A stretch of 32,324 nucleotides of DNA from NCBI GenBank assembly GCA_947454145.1, contig CANGIW010000008.1:1-32324 (forward strand). The letters run 5' to 3'. Under the pieces are notes generated by a model. That model was not told the DNA's origin and did no database searches. It saw only the letters and a program-made list of their open reading frames with translations. This document shows, piece by piece, positions 1 to 8,038 of this stretch. The position numbers were made by a program, and so were the translations under genes. This DNA comes from Rickettsiales bacterium. Its GTDB lineage: Bacteria; Pseudomonadota; Alphaproteobacteria; Rickettsiales; Rickettsiaceae. Numbering within the stretch: position 1 is the first letter of the stretch; each line of letters opens with the position of its first letter.

Positions 1-1
1 A

Positions 2-388
2 ATTTATGTTGAAAATAAACTTGCTTTGGGATATTTATCTATAGTGCAAAAATCAAAAACTCAAAAGGACAACAATCAAAGGCAAGCAGAGCTTACCTGT
101 AGGCAAGAAGGGAACACATTTAATCTTGGCTTAGAGTTTGGTGGAGTTTATTCTATTTCAGATAGGTTTCAAGCGAAATTTGGTGTGAGTTGGTCTGCAT
201 ACGGCATACTTAGCTCTATAAATGAACTAACAATAACTAAAGGCGGAACAAAAGATGAGATAAGTCATCGTCTTTTAGCTAATTTGGTGGAGAGAAAAGC
301 TGCAAGTTTAAGTAGCCCATCAGTTAATGGAAGCTTATTTGGCATGCAAGAGCTTAGCTTATACCTAGCAATGTCTCTAGCTCTTTAA
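2..388 (+). CDS. Outer membrane beta-barrel protein, 3' end only (partial)
   Basis: The reading frame is open from the left edge of the window to a TAA at 386-388, so this is the C-terminal ~128 residues of a longer gene. The visible part alternates hydrophobic and polar residues in short stretches ending near turns rich in N, G, S and K (for example NLGLEFGGVYSI, FQAKFGVSWSAYGIL and a final ELSLYLAMSLAL). That is the pattern of amphipathic transmembrane beta-strands of an outer membrane barrel. The last strand ends in Leu rather than the usual aromatic residue. No specific family could be named. It is convergent with rsfS. An internal TTG at 26 is not a credible start, because the frame continues upstream with the same character. 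Barrel assignment is inferred from residue pattern only. Confidence 0.5.
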   Translation: MYVENKLALGYLSIVQKSKTQKDNNQRQAELTCRQEGNTFNLGLEFGGVYSISDRFQAKFGVSWSAYGILSSINELTITKGGTKDEISHRLLANLVERKAASLSSPSVNGSLFGMQELSLYLAMSLAL

Positions 389-496
389 AGTTAGATTAAT
401 GAGTTGCTTGAGTTTTTATTGCTGTAGTATTATCAGACGATTAATGTTCTATTTCTTCGGCTAAAGATATTAGTACTGAGTTTGTATATTTCCAAC

Positions 497-847
497 TTAA
501 GCTTTATAAAGCTCTTCAAGCTTATAATAACCCCTACTCTCTTCCGAAAATAAATGTACAACTATATCTTTTGCATCAATGCTAACCCAATTAGATACAC
601 GAAATCCTTCTTTTGTTGTGTAGCAATTCCAATTATGCTTTAATTCCTGGCATAAAAAATTGGCTATTGAGGAAATATGCCTACTTGAAGTACCCGTTGC
701 CAAAATCACATAGGTTGTTAATATTGGCTTATCCCTTACATCAAAAACTTGTAGATCTTGTGCTTTGCGACTTTTTAATAATTCAATTATATAATCTCTC
801 TTCTCGGCAACTTCTTCTAGAATATTTTCTACTTTAATTATATTCAT
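497..847 (-). CDS. rsfS: Ribosomal silencing factor RsfS (Iojap/YbeB family)
   Basis: A 116-residue protein close to the usual 105-120 for RsfS. The family binds L14 on the 50S subunit and blocks joining to 30S, lowering translation in starvation. The C-terminal half carries the family signature: a W-V-S-I-D-A-K-D-I-V-V-H-L-F core followed by an E-x-x-R-G-Y-Y-K-L-E-E-L-Y ending, and the segment before it (TTYVILATGTSSRHISSIA) matches the conserved first strand and helix. The start is an ATG at 847. The gene lies 13 nt downstream of the grpE stop on the same strand, so the two are probably co-transcribed. In many bacteria rsfS sits beside nadD or rlmH; that context is absent here. Confidence 0.93.
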   Translation of the reverse strand: MNIIKVENILEEVAEKRDYIIELLKSRKAQDLQVFDVRDKPILTTYVILATGTSSRHISSIANFLCQELKHNWNCYTTKEGFRVSNWVSIDAKDIVVHLFSEESRGYYKLEELYKA

Positions 848-860
848 TGATAATTTTTGT

Positions 861-1430
861 TTAATTTTTTGCTGCTACTGAAACACTAGCTGGCCTAATT
901 AGTCTATTTTTTATTTTATAGCCTATTCTCATTACTTTAACGACTGATCCCGCTTCATATTCTTCGGTTATCTCTCTTACTATAGCCTCATGCAAACTAT
1001 AATCAAAAGCTTCGCCTGCTTGTGGGATAATAGATTCTATAGAATGTTTACTAAATACTGAAAGCAACTCTTGTTTTATTAGTTCTACACCTTTTAATAC
1101 ATTCTCTACTTCTTCATTAGATTCCGAATTTTTTGAATTATATTCTAATGCTCTAGAACAGTTATCTATAACTCCTATTAAATCTTTTGCAAAACTTAAA
1201 ATAGCGTAATCTCTTATTTCTGTTTTTTGATTCTCATGTACACGATTCATATTGTGCTGTTCGGCGACAAGCCTTTGCACTTTATCCTTTAAAGCGCTAA
1301 TCTCTTCTTGCATTTTTTCTTCTTGCAAAGATTCTTGCAAATCAAGTATATCCTTATAATTACCAGAGTCAATGGTTTGATTTTCTAACTCTTCTATACT
1401 AACTTCGGTTTTATTATCTTTTTCTGTCAT
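861..1430 (-). CDS. grpE: GrpE, nucleotide exchange factor for DnaK
   Basis: GrpE releases ADP from DnaK in the Hsp70 refolding cycle in the cytoplasm. The 189-residue product has an acidic, Gln/Glu-rich N-terminal stretch, a long predicted coiled coil (about residues 35-85) and the conserved C-terminal beta domain: I-I-P-Q-A-G-E-A-F-D, then H-E-A-I-V, G-S-V-V-K-V, and finally G-Y-K-I-K-N-R-L-I-R-P-A-S-V-S-V. A TTG nine bases upstream (1439) would add three residues, but the ATG at 1430 is the better start. No clear Shine-Dalgarno is visible. The gene is divergent from rph across a ~100-bp spacer that holds a candidate heat-shock promoter at 1488-1516. rsfS follows in the same transcript. Confidence 0.95.
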   Translation of the reverse strand: MTEKDNKTEVSIEELENQTIDSGNYKDILDLQESLQEEKMQEEISALKDKVQRLVAEQHNMNRVHENQKTEIRDYAILSFAKDLIGVIDNCSRALEYNSKNSESNEEVENVLKGVELIKQELLSVFSKHSIESIIPQAGEAFDYSLHEAIVREITEEYEAGSVVKVMRIGYKIKNRLIRPASVSVAAKN

Positions 1431-1487
1431 AATAATCAAAAATTGTTAAAAAAATAAAATTTAATTGTGGCTTTATTATAACCATAT

Positions 1488-1516
1488 AAATAGTATATTA
1501 TCTAGTTAATTTCAAG
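1488..1516 (-). promoter_or_regulatory. Candidate RpoH (heat-shock) promoter of grpE
   Basis: Reading the minus strand from 1516, the bases CTTG are followed by an 18-nt spacer and then ACTATTT (1494-1488). The alphaproteobacterial heat-shock consensus is CTTG, 17-18 nt, CYTATNT, so only the first base of the -10 part deviates. It lies 58 nt before the grpE ATG, a sensible distance, and grpE is a classical heat-shock gene. In DNA this AT-rich a chance match is possible. Confidence 0.4.
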
Positions 1517-1533
1517 ATTACAATTTTAATATT

Positions 1534-2259
1534 ATGAATCGTTTTGCTGGACGTAAATTTAATCAACTGCGTGATATTTCAATAGAGTTAAATATTTTAA
1601 CTAATTCTCTTAGTTCTGCTTTGGTAAAATATGGCAATACTCATGTTATATGCTCTGTGAGTTTAGACAATTCGGTACCCTCTTTTCTTCGTGGCCAAGG
1701 ACGTGGCTGGATTAGCGCTGAATATGGTATGCTGCCAGGGTGCAGTAAACAAAGAGTAAAAAGAGACAGCAACGGAAAGGTCAATGGCAGAAGTGTAGAG
1801 ATACAAAGACTTATAGGCCGCTGCTTACGAGCTGTAACAGATTGTAGCTTACTCGGTGAACGCCAAATAATAGTTGACTGTGACGTAATCAATGCAGACG
1901 GTGGAACTCGTACAGCTGCTATAACTGGAAGCTATGTAGCTTTACATCATGCTTTTCGCCTGTTAATGAATAAAAGAATGATACGTAACAACCCCCTCAC
2001 TGCGCAAATAGCAGCAGTATCTTGCGGTATATATGAAAATGAAGTTTTGTTAGATCTCGACTATTCCGAAGATAGCTCCGCTGATGCAGATGGAAATTTT
2101 ATTTTAGCTAGTGATGATACCATTGTTGAAATACAAACTTCTGCTGAAAATAAGCGTTTTTCTGATGAGAAATTTCAAACCATGCTAAATCTTTCTAAAG
2201 AAGCCTGTAAAAAACTATTCGTAATACAAAATCAGGCCCTCCTTAAAGCAAAAATATAA
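1534..2259 (+). CDS. rph: Ribonuclease PH
   Basis: RNase PH trims extra 3' nucleotides from tRNA precursors with inorganic phosphate as attacking group, and works as a hexameric ring in the cytoplasm. The 241-residue product has normal length. It shows the family motifs in order: [10 protein letters not shown] near residue 35, [17 protein letters not shown] near 55-70, [17 protein letters not shown], then [19 protein letters not shown] around 115-130, where the phosphate- and metal-binding residues of the family lie. The ATG at 1534 is the first in-frame start and needs no correction. The stop TAA overlaps the truB ATG by one base, so translation of truB is probably coupled. The gene is divergent from grpE. 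Confidence 0.96.
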   Translation: MNRFAGRKFNQLRDISIELNILTNSLSSALVKYGNTHVICSVSLDNSVPSFLRGQGRGWISAEYGMLPGCSKQRVKRDSNGKVNGRSVEIQRLIGRCLRAVTDCSLLGERQIIVDCDVINADGGTRTAAITGSYVALHHAFRLLMNKRMIRNNPLTAQIAAVSCGIYENEVLLDLDYSEDSSADADGNFILASDDTIVEIQTSAENKRFSDEKFQTMLNLSKEACKKLFVIQNQALLKAKI

Positions 2260-3164
2260 TGCACAATATTACCGGTTGGCTAAATATTAATAAACCTATA
2301 GGAATTAGCTCTATGGGGGCATTAATCAAATTAAAAAAACTATTACCCAAGCAAAAAATAGGCCATGCAGGAACTTTAGACCCTATGGCTTATGGGGTCC
2401 TTCCAATAGCTTTTAACCAAACCACAAGATTAATAGAGTTTTGTGTTGGGTTGGATAAATGTTATAAATTTTCTGTGAAAATGGGTGCATCCACTGATAC
2501 CTATGATGCAGAAGGTAAAATCACTCAAGAATGCGCTTATATACCAAGTAAAGAAATTTTACTCCAAAAATGTAAAGAATTTATTGGCACAATAAAACAA
2601 ATTCCGCCTATTTATTCCGCGATTAAAATTAATGGCCAAAGAGCTTACGATTTAGCTAGAGCTGGTAAAGAAGAGCCGGAAATGTTCGCAAGATCTATTA
2701 CTATAATGGATTTAAAGTTAATTTCATATTCCATGGAAAACAAAACTGCCGGGTTTATTGTAAACTGCTCTAAGGGCACATACGTTAGGTCTTTAGCTTA
2801 CGATATAATGAAAAATTGCTCTAGTCTTGGATATGTAATAGACTTAGCTCGTATAGCGGTGGGAGAATTTAAGCTAGAAAATGCAATTAATTTAGCTGAA
2901 TTAACAAAAATAGATTTATTTACATCTAAAAATGTGATATATAATAGTATATTAAGACCAGAATATGTGTTAAAACAATTATCATATTTTCAGGAAATTA
3001 CAATTAACGTATCTCAGCTTCGTGATGTTTGGTGTGGTAAAATCATTGAGCTAGATCATTCAGATTCAGATTCGGTATGGCTGTCTCATAATGATCAACT
3101 TGTATCCGTTGGATCTATTGTGGATAGTAAATTTATAGTAAAGAAGAATTTTAACCTTAATTAG
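2259..3164 (+). CDS. truB: tRNA pseudouridine synthase B (Psi55)
   Basis: TruB makes pseudouridine 55 in the T-loop of tRNAs. The 301-residue protein carries the catalytic motif GHAGTLDPMAYGVLP with the nucleophilic Asp at about residue 41, the opening GWLNINKPIGISSMGAL, the IPPIYSAIKINGQRAYDLARAG motif near 120-140, and CSKGTYVRSLAYDI near 170. The ATG shares its first base with the rph stop codon (TAATG), so it has no independent ribosome site and is probably translated by re-initiation. rpsO follows eight bases after the stop. The C-terminal ~70 residues, after the catalytic domain, are AT-rich and divergent but in the position of the usual PUA-like tail. Confidence 0.96.
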   Translation: MHNITGWLNINKPIGISSMGALIKLKKLLPKQKIGHAGTLDPMAYGVLPIAFNQTTRLIEFCVGLDKCYKFSVKMGASTDTYDAEGKITQECAYIPSKEILLQKCKEFIGTIKQIPPIYSAIKINGQRAYDLARAGKEEPEMFARSITIMDLKLISYSMENKTAGFIVNCSKGTYVRSLAYDIMKNCSSLGYVIDLARIAVGEFKLENAINLAELTKIDLFTSKNVIYNSILRPEYVLKQLSYFQEITINVSQLRDVWCGKIIELDHSDSDSVWLSHNDQLVSVGSIVDSKFIVKKNFNLN

Positions 3165-3171
3165 GAGTATT

Positions 3172-3444
3172 ATGTCTATCACTACAGAAAAAAAACAACA
3201 ACTAATAACAGACTTTGCATTACATGAAAACGATAAAGGTTCTGTTGAAGTGCAATGTTCTATCATGACTACAAGAATTAGAAATTTAACAGAGCATTGT
3301 AAAATTCATAAACACGATCACGCAACACGTAGAGGTCTTTTACAATTAGTTAGCAAAAGAAAAAGATTGTTAAAATATCTAACTAATAACAATAAAATGG
3401 ATAGATATCGTGATTTAATTAAGAGATTAGACTTACGTAAGTAA
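3172..3444 (+). CDS. rpsO: 30S ribosomal protein S15
   Basis: S15 is a primary 16S rRNA binding protein needed for platform assembly and an intersubunit bridge. The 90-residue product has normal length (89 in E. coli) and matches throughout: GSVEVQCSIMTTRIRNLTEH, then the conserved H-K-H-D-H-A-T-R-R-G-L-L-Q-L-V-S-K-R-K-R-L-L-K-Y-L block and the ending DLIKRLDLRK. AGGAG at 3163-3167, overlapping the end of truB, is a good Shine-Dalgarno and fixes the ATG at 3172. In most alphaproteobacteria pnp follows rpsO. Here a ~280-bp spacer and an unrelated gene follow instead. Confidence 0.97.
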   Translation: MSITTEKKQQLITDFALHENDKGSVEVQCSIMTTRIRNLTEHCKIHKHDHATRRGLLQLVSKRKRLLKYLTNNNKMDRYRDLIKRLDLRK

Positions 3445-3725
3445 GCTTCTTATTCCTTCACTTTAATAGAGCTCTCATGTTTTTGGGTTCAACGGAGTTA
3501 ATATATAATTCCTTTGAACTTTTCTTCCCACCATACTCTTCTATTATCTACTTACATCCACTTATTTTTATAAGTAAAAAATAAACTTAGTGTGTTTTAT
3601 AATAAATCATTTATCTATTGCAAGTTGACACGAGTAATTTTAGATGTTATTTCTATTTTTAATTCGAATTATTATTTTGTTTGAATTCTTAAAAATAATT
3701 ATAATTTAATGTATTGTGCGCTCTC
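3445..3725. other. Intergenic spacer after rpsO
   Basis: No coding frame of note was seen in this 281-bp AT-rich spacer. It holds one perfect short hairpin (ACTTAT, TTTT loop, ATAAGT at 3560-3575). This is not followed by a T-run on either strand in a way that would make it a convincing terminator. The promoter of the downstream exported protein must lie here, but I could not single out a good one. Confidence 0.5.
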
Positions 3726-5684
3726 ATGAAATTTAGAAAATTTATCTCAAATAATTTATTTGCCCTAATTTTACTTTTGTTATTTTTATCCCCTACATCT
3801 AATGCAAAAACTAACTTAACCTTTACATCTCATCCAACAAACACCAAATTGTTAGATGCAATGTATAGTGCTCAAGCTGAGATAGATTATTATCACAAGA
3901 AATTAGCTAATATTTTTGAAGTGTTTTTATATGAAGAAGAAAATTTATTAGCGGGAATTGATAATTTATATAGCTGGATAGGTTATGATTTCGACAGAAG
4001 TAATTTAACCGCTCTTGATGTCTTATATTCTTATAACTCTGCTACAAAAATCATTACCAAGACTTATAAAAACTACATTGAATATAAATTAGCTAATGAT
4101 TATTATAGTGATGCAATTTTAGATTCACTGGCATCTATAAAATTATGTACTCAAGAAATAGACCAATTATTATCTTTGAATAAACAATTCAAAGATTTAA
4201 ATGATAAATTTTTTATAACCCTAAATTCTGCATTAAACAAATTGGCGATTGCAAAAAAAGAATTTGAACTAATATTACAAGATATTAAACATACAAAAAT
4301 ACAAAAGTTACGCGATATATTCAAAAAATTTAATTTTACAATAGCAATACCCCAACTACGCTTTACATCTGATGAACTCAACAATTTCAATCAGGCCGAA
4401 AAATCATTCAAGGATATTTTAAAAGTTGTAAGCTCCATAATAAAAACTCAACCAAAAGCAAATTTTGATATTATAATCGCAAATTTTTCTTCTATAAAAC
4501 AAATTCAAAATCTCAAAAAATTAAAGAACAAATATTCTACAACTAATGTTAATACGATTCCATTAGTAGAAACAGAAAAAGATGTAGATTATGTTATAGC
4601 AAATCTTGTAAAGATAATTTCGTCTGATAAAATATCGCAAATTATGAAAGCAGGAAGTGATGATACGAAATATAGTGGTTTGGCATCATCAATTTTAAAT
4701 TTCTCTAAAGTTGCTGTTGCTATTGAAGATTTAAAGACAAAAAACAAGCCTATATTGTTTATAGGAATGGGTTCTAGTTTAGAAAGATCTGGGGGGCCTA
4801 TTTTTTATAGAAAAATGCTAGCAGAAATTTTAGGAACAAATTATACTAACAGAACTTTACAAGGTGGCGAATTAGAATTATTTAGCTCTAGAAAATCAAG
4901 CTTAGCAAAACTCCAAAGTGAAATAGCTATATCAAACACTCACTCTTCTATAGACAGAAAAGCTTTAAATGAAACTTATGCTGCTTTTTCTCGGGGAATA
5001 ATGAAACACTATCAAAAACTTTATACAGATATAGAAGATAGAAAAATACTTAATTATCTTATAGATGATTCTAGTTTAGGTTTTGTAATGGATAATTTTC
5101 AAGCAGGCTTTCGCTATAAGCAAAAAATCACTGAGGATATCAATGGGAATACAATAAATAAATTCAAGGACATTTTTGATGATACAAGAGCTATAGATTT
5201 CCAAACAACATTCGCTTTATCGGGGCTGCATTTAGAATTTATACCAATAACAAAACTTTCTGAAAAAGAAGAAACTTGGCTCTGTGAAAATAACCATAAT
5301 CAGTTCGTAAAAACCTATATTTCTGCATTATTGCTACTATCTCAACAAATTCATCCAGAATTTTATAAAGCTTTAGGTTTAGATGAAACAGCCGAAATAT
5401 TTCAATTAGTTATAAAAGGATATAATAAATTTCAAAATATTAAAGATAAGTGTTTTGCTAGCTTGAATTCAGAAATAATAGAAAAATTAAAAAAGGAAAC
5501 ATTCTTAGATAACTCCAAATCAGCAACTACTGCAATAGCTAGAGCTTTATCTAAAGCTAACAAATATGTACAATTATATAAAAGTAAAAAAATTACTTTA
5601 AATGACTTACGTAAAAAATTATTAGAGTTAAATTATATAATAGCAAAAGAACGTAATCTTTTAAATGAAGACGTAAAAAATTAA
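3726..5684 (+). CDS. Exported, compact protein related to phosphoenolpyruvate carboxylase
   Basis: A 652-residue protein with a strong signal peptide: basic MKFRK, a LFALILLLLFL core, and a likely cut after SPTSNA. A TTG at 3714 is in frame, but the ATG at 3726 gives the better signal peptide. Just after the cut comes LTFTSHPTN, resembling the catalytic TAHPTE motif of bacterial PEPC with its His kept (residue 36). Further PEPC-like motifs follow in the family order: IPLVETEKD (278-286, like the VPLFET metal-binding site), GSDDTK (310-315, like GYSDSNKD), GMGSSLERSGGP (347-358, like GRGGSIGRGGAP), LQGGELELF (378-386, like TEQGEMI) and TRAIDFQTTFALSGLH (487-502, like RAIPWIFAWTQNR). The first Arg of the glycine loop is Met and the Arg of TQNR is lost, so PEPC activity is doubtful. 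E. coli PEPC is 883 residues and cytoplasmic. Homology is inferred by eye; the function of an exported form is unknown. Confidence 0.6.
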   Translation: MKFRKFISNNLFALILLLLFLSPTSNAKTNLTFTSHPTNTKLLDAMYSAQAEIDYYHKKLANIFEVFLYEEENLLAGIDNLYSWIGYDFDRSNLTALDVLYSYNSATKIITKTYKNYIEYKLANDYYSDAILDSLASIKLCTQEIDQLLSLNKQFKDLNDKFFITLNSALNKLAIAKKEFELILQDIKHTKIQKLRDIFKKFNFTIAIPQLRFTSDELNNFNQAEKSFKDILKVVSSIIKTQPKANFDIIIANFSSIKQIQNLKKLKNKYSTTNVNTIPLVETEKDVDYVIANLVKIISSDKISQIMKAGSDDTKYSGLASSILNFSKVAVAIEDLKTKNKPILFIGMGSSLERSGGPIFYRKMLAEILGTNYTNRTLQGGELELFSSRKSSLAKLQSEIAISNTHSSIDRKALNETYAAFSRGIMKHYQKLYTDIEDRKILNYLIDDSSLGFVMDNFQAGFRYKQKITEDINGNTINKFKDIFDDTRAIDFQTTFALSGLHLEFIPITKLSEKEETWLCENNHNQFVKTYISALLLLSQQIHPEFYKALGLDETAEIFQLVIKGYNKFQNIKDKCFASLNSEIIEKLKKETFLDNSKSATTAIARALSKANKYVQLYKSKKITLNDLRKKLLELNYIIAKERNLLNEDVKN

Positions 5685-5712
5685 TCCATAAAGTTTTTTT
5701 TATATATTTATT

Positions 5713-5737
5713 TGTGGTTTTGTGTACTAAAACCACA
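5713..5737 (+). terminator. Perfect 9-bp hairpin downstream of the PEPC-like gene
   Basis: TGTGGTTTT (5713-5721) and AAAACCACA (5729-5737) are perfectly complementary around the loop GTGTACT. It begins 29 bases after the stop codon at 5684. No T-run follows, so it is either a weak or processed terminator of the upstream gene or a hairpin in the gltA leader region. Confidence 0.35.
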
Positions 5738-5784
5738 TCTATAGCAGTAGTAAATTATATATTTAAAAATTTTATACAGGTTAG

Positions 5785-5814
5785 TTGCAATATTCCTGGA
5801 AACCTTGTTATTAT
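5785..5814 (+). promoter_or_regulatory. Candidate sigma-70 promoter of gltA
   Basis: TTGCAA (5785-5790), an 18-nt spacer and TATTAT (5809-5814) lie 37 nt before the gltA ATG. The -10 matches 5 of 6 and the -35 4 of 6 consensus bases. AT-rich sequence makes chance matches common. Confidence 0.4.
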
Positions 5815-5850
5815 TATCAAGTGAACTATATAATTTTAGGGGGCTATAGT

Positions 5851-7125
5851 ATGACAAATTCAAAATTTGCAGAACTTAAAATCGAAGATAAAACCTACAA
5901 ACTACCAATCTATAATGCTACTATAGGTCCTAATGTAATTGACGTTTCTGATTTATATAAAAATACTGGATATTTTACATATGACCCTGGTTTTATGTCG
6001 ACAGCTGCTTGCAAGTCTAGTATAACTTATATAGACGGCGACGCTGGAATATTGCGCCATAGAGGATATGATATAGTAAAACTTGCAAATCATTGCGATT
6101 TTTTAGAAGTGTCTTATCTTTTATTAAATGGTAATTTACCCCAACCTAAACAGTTCAATGTTTTTGCTAATGAAATAAGACATCATTCGCTTGTAAATGA
6201 ACAACTAACTAATTTATTTAGGGCATTTCGTCATTCTGCTCATCCGATGGCTATAATGCTTGCAAGCATAAGCTGCTTGTCCGCTTTTTACCATGAATAT
6301 TCTGATATTAATAACCCTCAAGAGCATAAATTAGCTGCTGTAAGATTAATAGCAAAAATTCCAACTATTGTTGCTATGACTTATAAATATAGTATCGGTC
6401 AGCCGTTTATTTATCCTAATAACCAATATAATTTTACTGATAATTTTTTAAACATGATGTTTGCTACACCTTGTGAACAATATGTGGTGAATCCTATCGT
6501 AAGCAAAGCTCTTAATAAGCTATTAATTTTACATGCAGATCATGAACAAAATGCTTCTACTTCTACTGTAAGAATTGTTGGCTCTACAGGGGCAGATCCA
6601 TTTGCTTGTATTTCAGCTGGTATAGCTTCCCTTTGGGGTCCAGCTCATGGTGGTGCTAATGAAGCTGTTTTAAATATGCTTAAAGAAATAGGTAGCCTTG
6701 ACCGTATACCAATTTATATAAATAGAGCAAAAGATAAAAATGATAATTTCAAACTAATGGGCTTCGGACATAGGGTTTATAAAAATTATGACCCTAGGGC
6801 AACAGTTCTAAGAGAATCTTGTAGAGAAATATTAAAGGAATTAGATCAAGAAAATGATGCTTTGTTAGATATAGCTTTTGAACTTGAGCGTATAGCTCTT
6901 AGCGATGAATATTTCATTAGCAGAAAATTATATCCCAATGTAGATTTCTATTCAGGACTTATCTATAAAGCTATAGGTATACCTGTAAATATGTTTACAG
7001 TTATGTTTGCAATGGCTAGAGCTGCTGGTTGGATAGCTCAATGGAAAGAATCTATAGAAGATGCGGAGCATAAAATATCCAGACCAAGACAATTATATAC
7101 AGGTGCAGTTGAACGTGACTTTTAA
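5851..7125 (+). CDS. gltA: Citrate synthase (type II)
   Basis: Condenses acetyl-CoA and oxaloacetate to citrate, the entry step of the TCA cycle. The product is 424 residues, normal for the hexameric Gram-negative type. The active-site residues are all in place: [12 protein letters not shown] with His266, [15 protein letters not shown] with His307, and NVDFYSG with Asp365. [14 protein letters not shown] at 228-241 is the other conserved block. Frame continues upstream to a TTG at 5785, but the ATG at 5851 is preceded by a strong AGGGGG at 5838-5843 and starts at the position usual for the family ([11 protein letters not shown]), so it is preferred. A Skp-like gene follows 28 bases downstream and may share the transcript. 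In Rickettsia gltA is a standard typing gene, so this stretch is useful for placing the organism. Confidence 0.97.
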   Translation: MTNSKFAELKIEDKTYKLPIYNATIGPNVIDVSDLYKNTGYFTYDPGFMSTAACKSSITYIDGDAGILRHRGYDIVKLANHCDFLEVSYLLLNGNLPQPKQFNVFANEIRHHSLVNEQLTNLFRAFRHSAHPMAIMLASISCLSAFYHEYSDINNPQEHKLAAVRLIAKIPTIVAMTYKYSIGQPFIYPNNQYNFTDNFLNMMFATPCEQYVVNPIVSKALNKLLILHADHEQNASTSTVRIVGSTGADPFACISAGIASLWGPAHGGANEAVLNMLKEIGSLDRIPIYINRAKDKNDNFKLMGFGHRVYKNYDPRATVLRESCREILKELDQENDALLDIAFELERIALSDEYFISRKLYPNVDFYSGLIYKAIGIPVNMFTVMFAMARAAGWIAQWKESIEDAEHKISRPRQLYTGAVERDF

Positions 7126-7153
7126 AAAAAAATTTATCTTTAATAATTAAATT

Positions 7154-7741
7154 ATGCACTTTTATTACAAAACTATTTTTTTGTTCTTTGTTTTTACAGC
7201 ATTCTCTTTTTCTATATTTTCACAGAATTCTACAACAGCTAATTTGGCTAAAGGTAATTTACAAAATGTAAATATAACTGTAGTAAATATTGATAAAATA
7301 TCAAGTAAAGCTTTGGTGGTAAAAAATATTGAGTCCCAAATAAATGCAATAGTTCATAACAATCAACTTGAAATGTTTGCCAAAGAAAAAAATTTTAAAA
7401 AATTAGAACAAGATTTGATTGCAAAAAAAGGTAAAATTGATAAATCCACTTTTAAAAAAGAAGTGTTGGCTTTAAATGAACTGTCGCATAACTTGCAGCA
7501 AGAAAATCAGAAGTTGAAGGCATCTTTAGATAAATCCATCCGTTTAGCAAAAGAAAAGCTACATAATGAAATTGATTCTATTATTAAAGAATTAGCTGTA
7601 GCAAAAAATATTTCTTTTGTTCTTTCATCAAATCACTCTCTTTATTACGCCGCTAATTTTGATATGACTGATGAAGTATTAAATAAATTAAATGCTAAAC
7701 TAAAAACTATAGATTTAAAAGAATTTGTATCTAAACCTTAA
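7154..7741 (+). CDS. Periplasmic OmpH/Skp-family chaperone
   Basis: Skp-type chaperones form trimers that hold unfolded outer membrane proteins in the periplasm. This 195-residue protein begins with a signal peptide (MHFYYK, then a Phe-rich hydrophobic core to about residue 22). It has the family's opening strand VNITVVNIDKISSKALVVKNI at about 38-58, a long charged helical section (about 65-150) that would form the tentacle hairpin, and the closing strands NISFVLSSNHSLYYAA then DMTDEVLNKLN. That layout matches Skp, though identity is low. The gene usually sits next to bamA; here it follows gltA by 28 bases. The ATG at 7154 is chosen because it gives the signal peptide. Confidence 0.75.
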   Translation: MHFYYKTIFLFFVFTAFSFSIFSQNSTTANLAKGNLQNVNITVVNIDKISSKALVVKNIESQINAIVHNNQLEMFAKEKNFKKLEQDLIAKKGKIDKSTFKKEVLALNELSHNLQQENQKLKASLDKSIRLAKEKLHNEIDSIIKELAVAKNISFVLSSNHSLYYAANFDMTDEVLNKLNAKLKTIDLKEFVSKP

Positions 7742-8038
7742 CGATAAGAAAATAAACTAATAATATATTTTGTATTTTTAAAAAATATCAATAAAAATTT
7801 AAAGTATAATTCTACCAAATATAATCATTCTTTTAAGAAATTTACGCTAATAGCTATTGAAAACCACCCTACTATTAGCTAATATAGGAAATATATTTTG
7901 TTTGTAGTTATCTATATTTTTATTTGTCTAACTAAAGTTGTTTAATTTATTACTAATCATTCGTTAATTATTAAAAAGATAACTTCTCAAAAATAACAAA
8001 AATTTGATAATTTACCCTATAAATTTTGTAGAAAAACC
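7742..8038. other. Intergenic spacer with one inverted repeat
   Basis: No gene was recognised in this 297-bp AT-rich spacer. GCTAATAG (7846-7853) and CTATTAGC (7872-7879) are perfect inverted copies 18 bases apart. No T-run follows, so terminator function is uncertain. The downstream GST-family gene probably has its promoter in the last 100 bases, but no clear element stands out. Confidence 0.45.

Noticed and set aside
1431-1439. TTG start for grpE
   Set aside because: An ATG three codons downstream is a better start and nothing conserved lies in the extension.
3560-3575. Short perfect hairpin after rpsO as terminator
   Set aside because: Six AT pairs with a T4 loop and no following T-run on the plus strand; too weak to call.
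5785-5850. TTG extension of gltA by 22 residues
   Set aside because: The ATG at 5851 has a strong Shine-Dalgarno and the family-typical N-terminus; the TTG coincides with the likely -35 box.
7846-7879. Inverted repeat as terminator after the Skp-like gene
   Set aside because: Eight AT-rich pairs with an 18-base loop and no T-run, over 100 bases past the stop codon.
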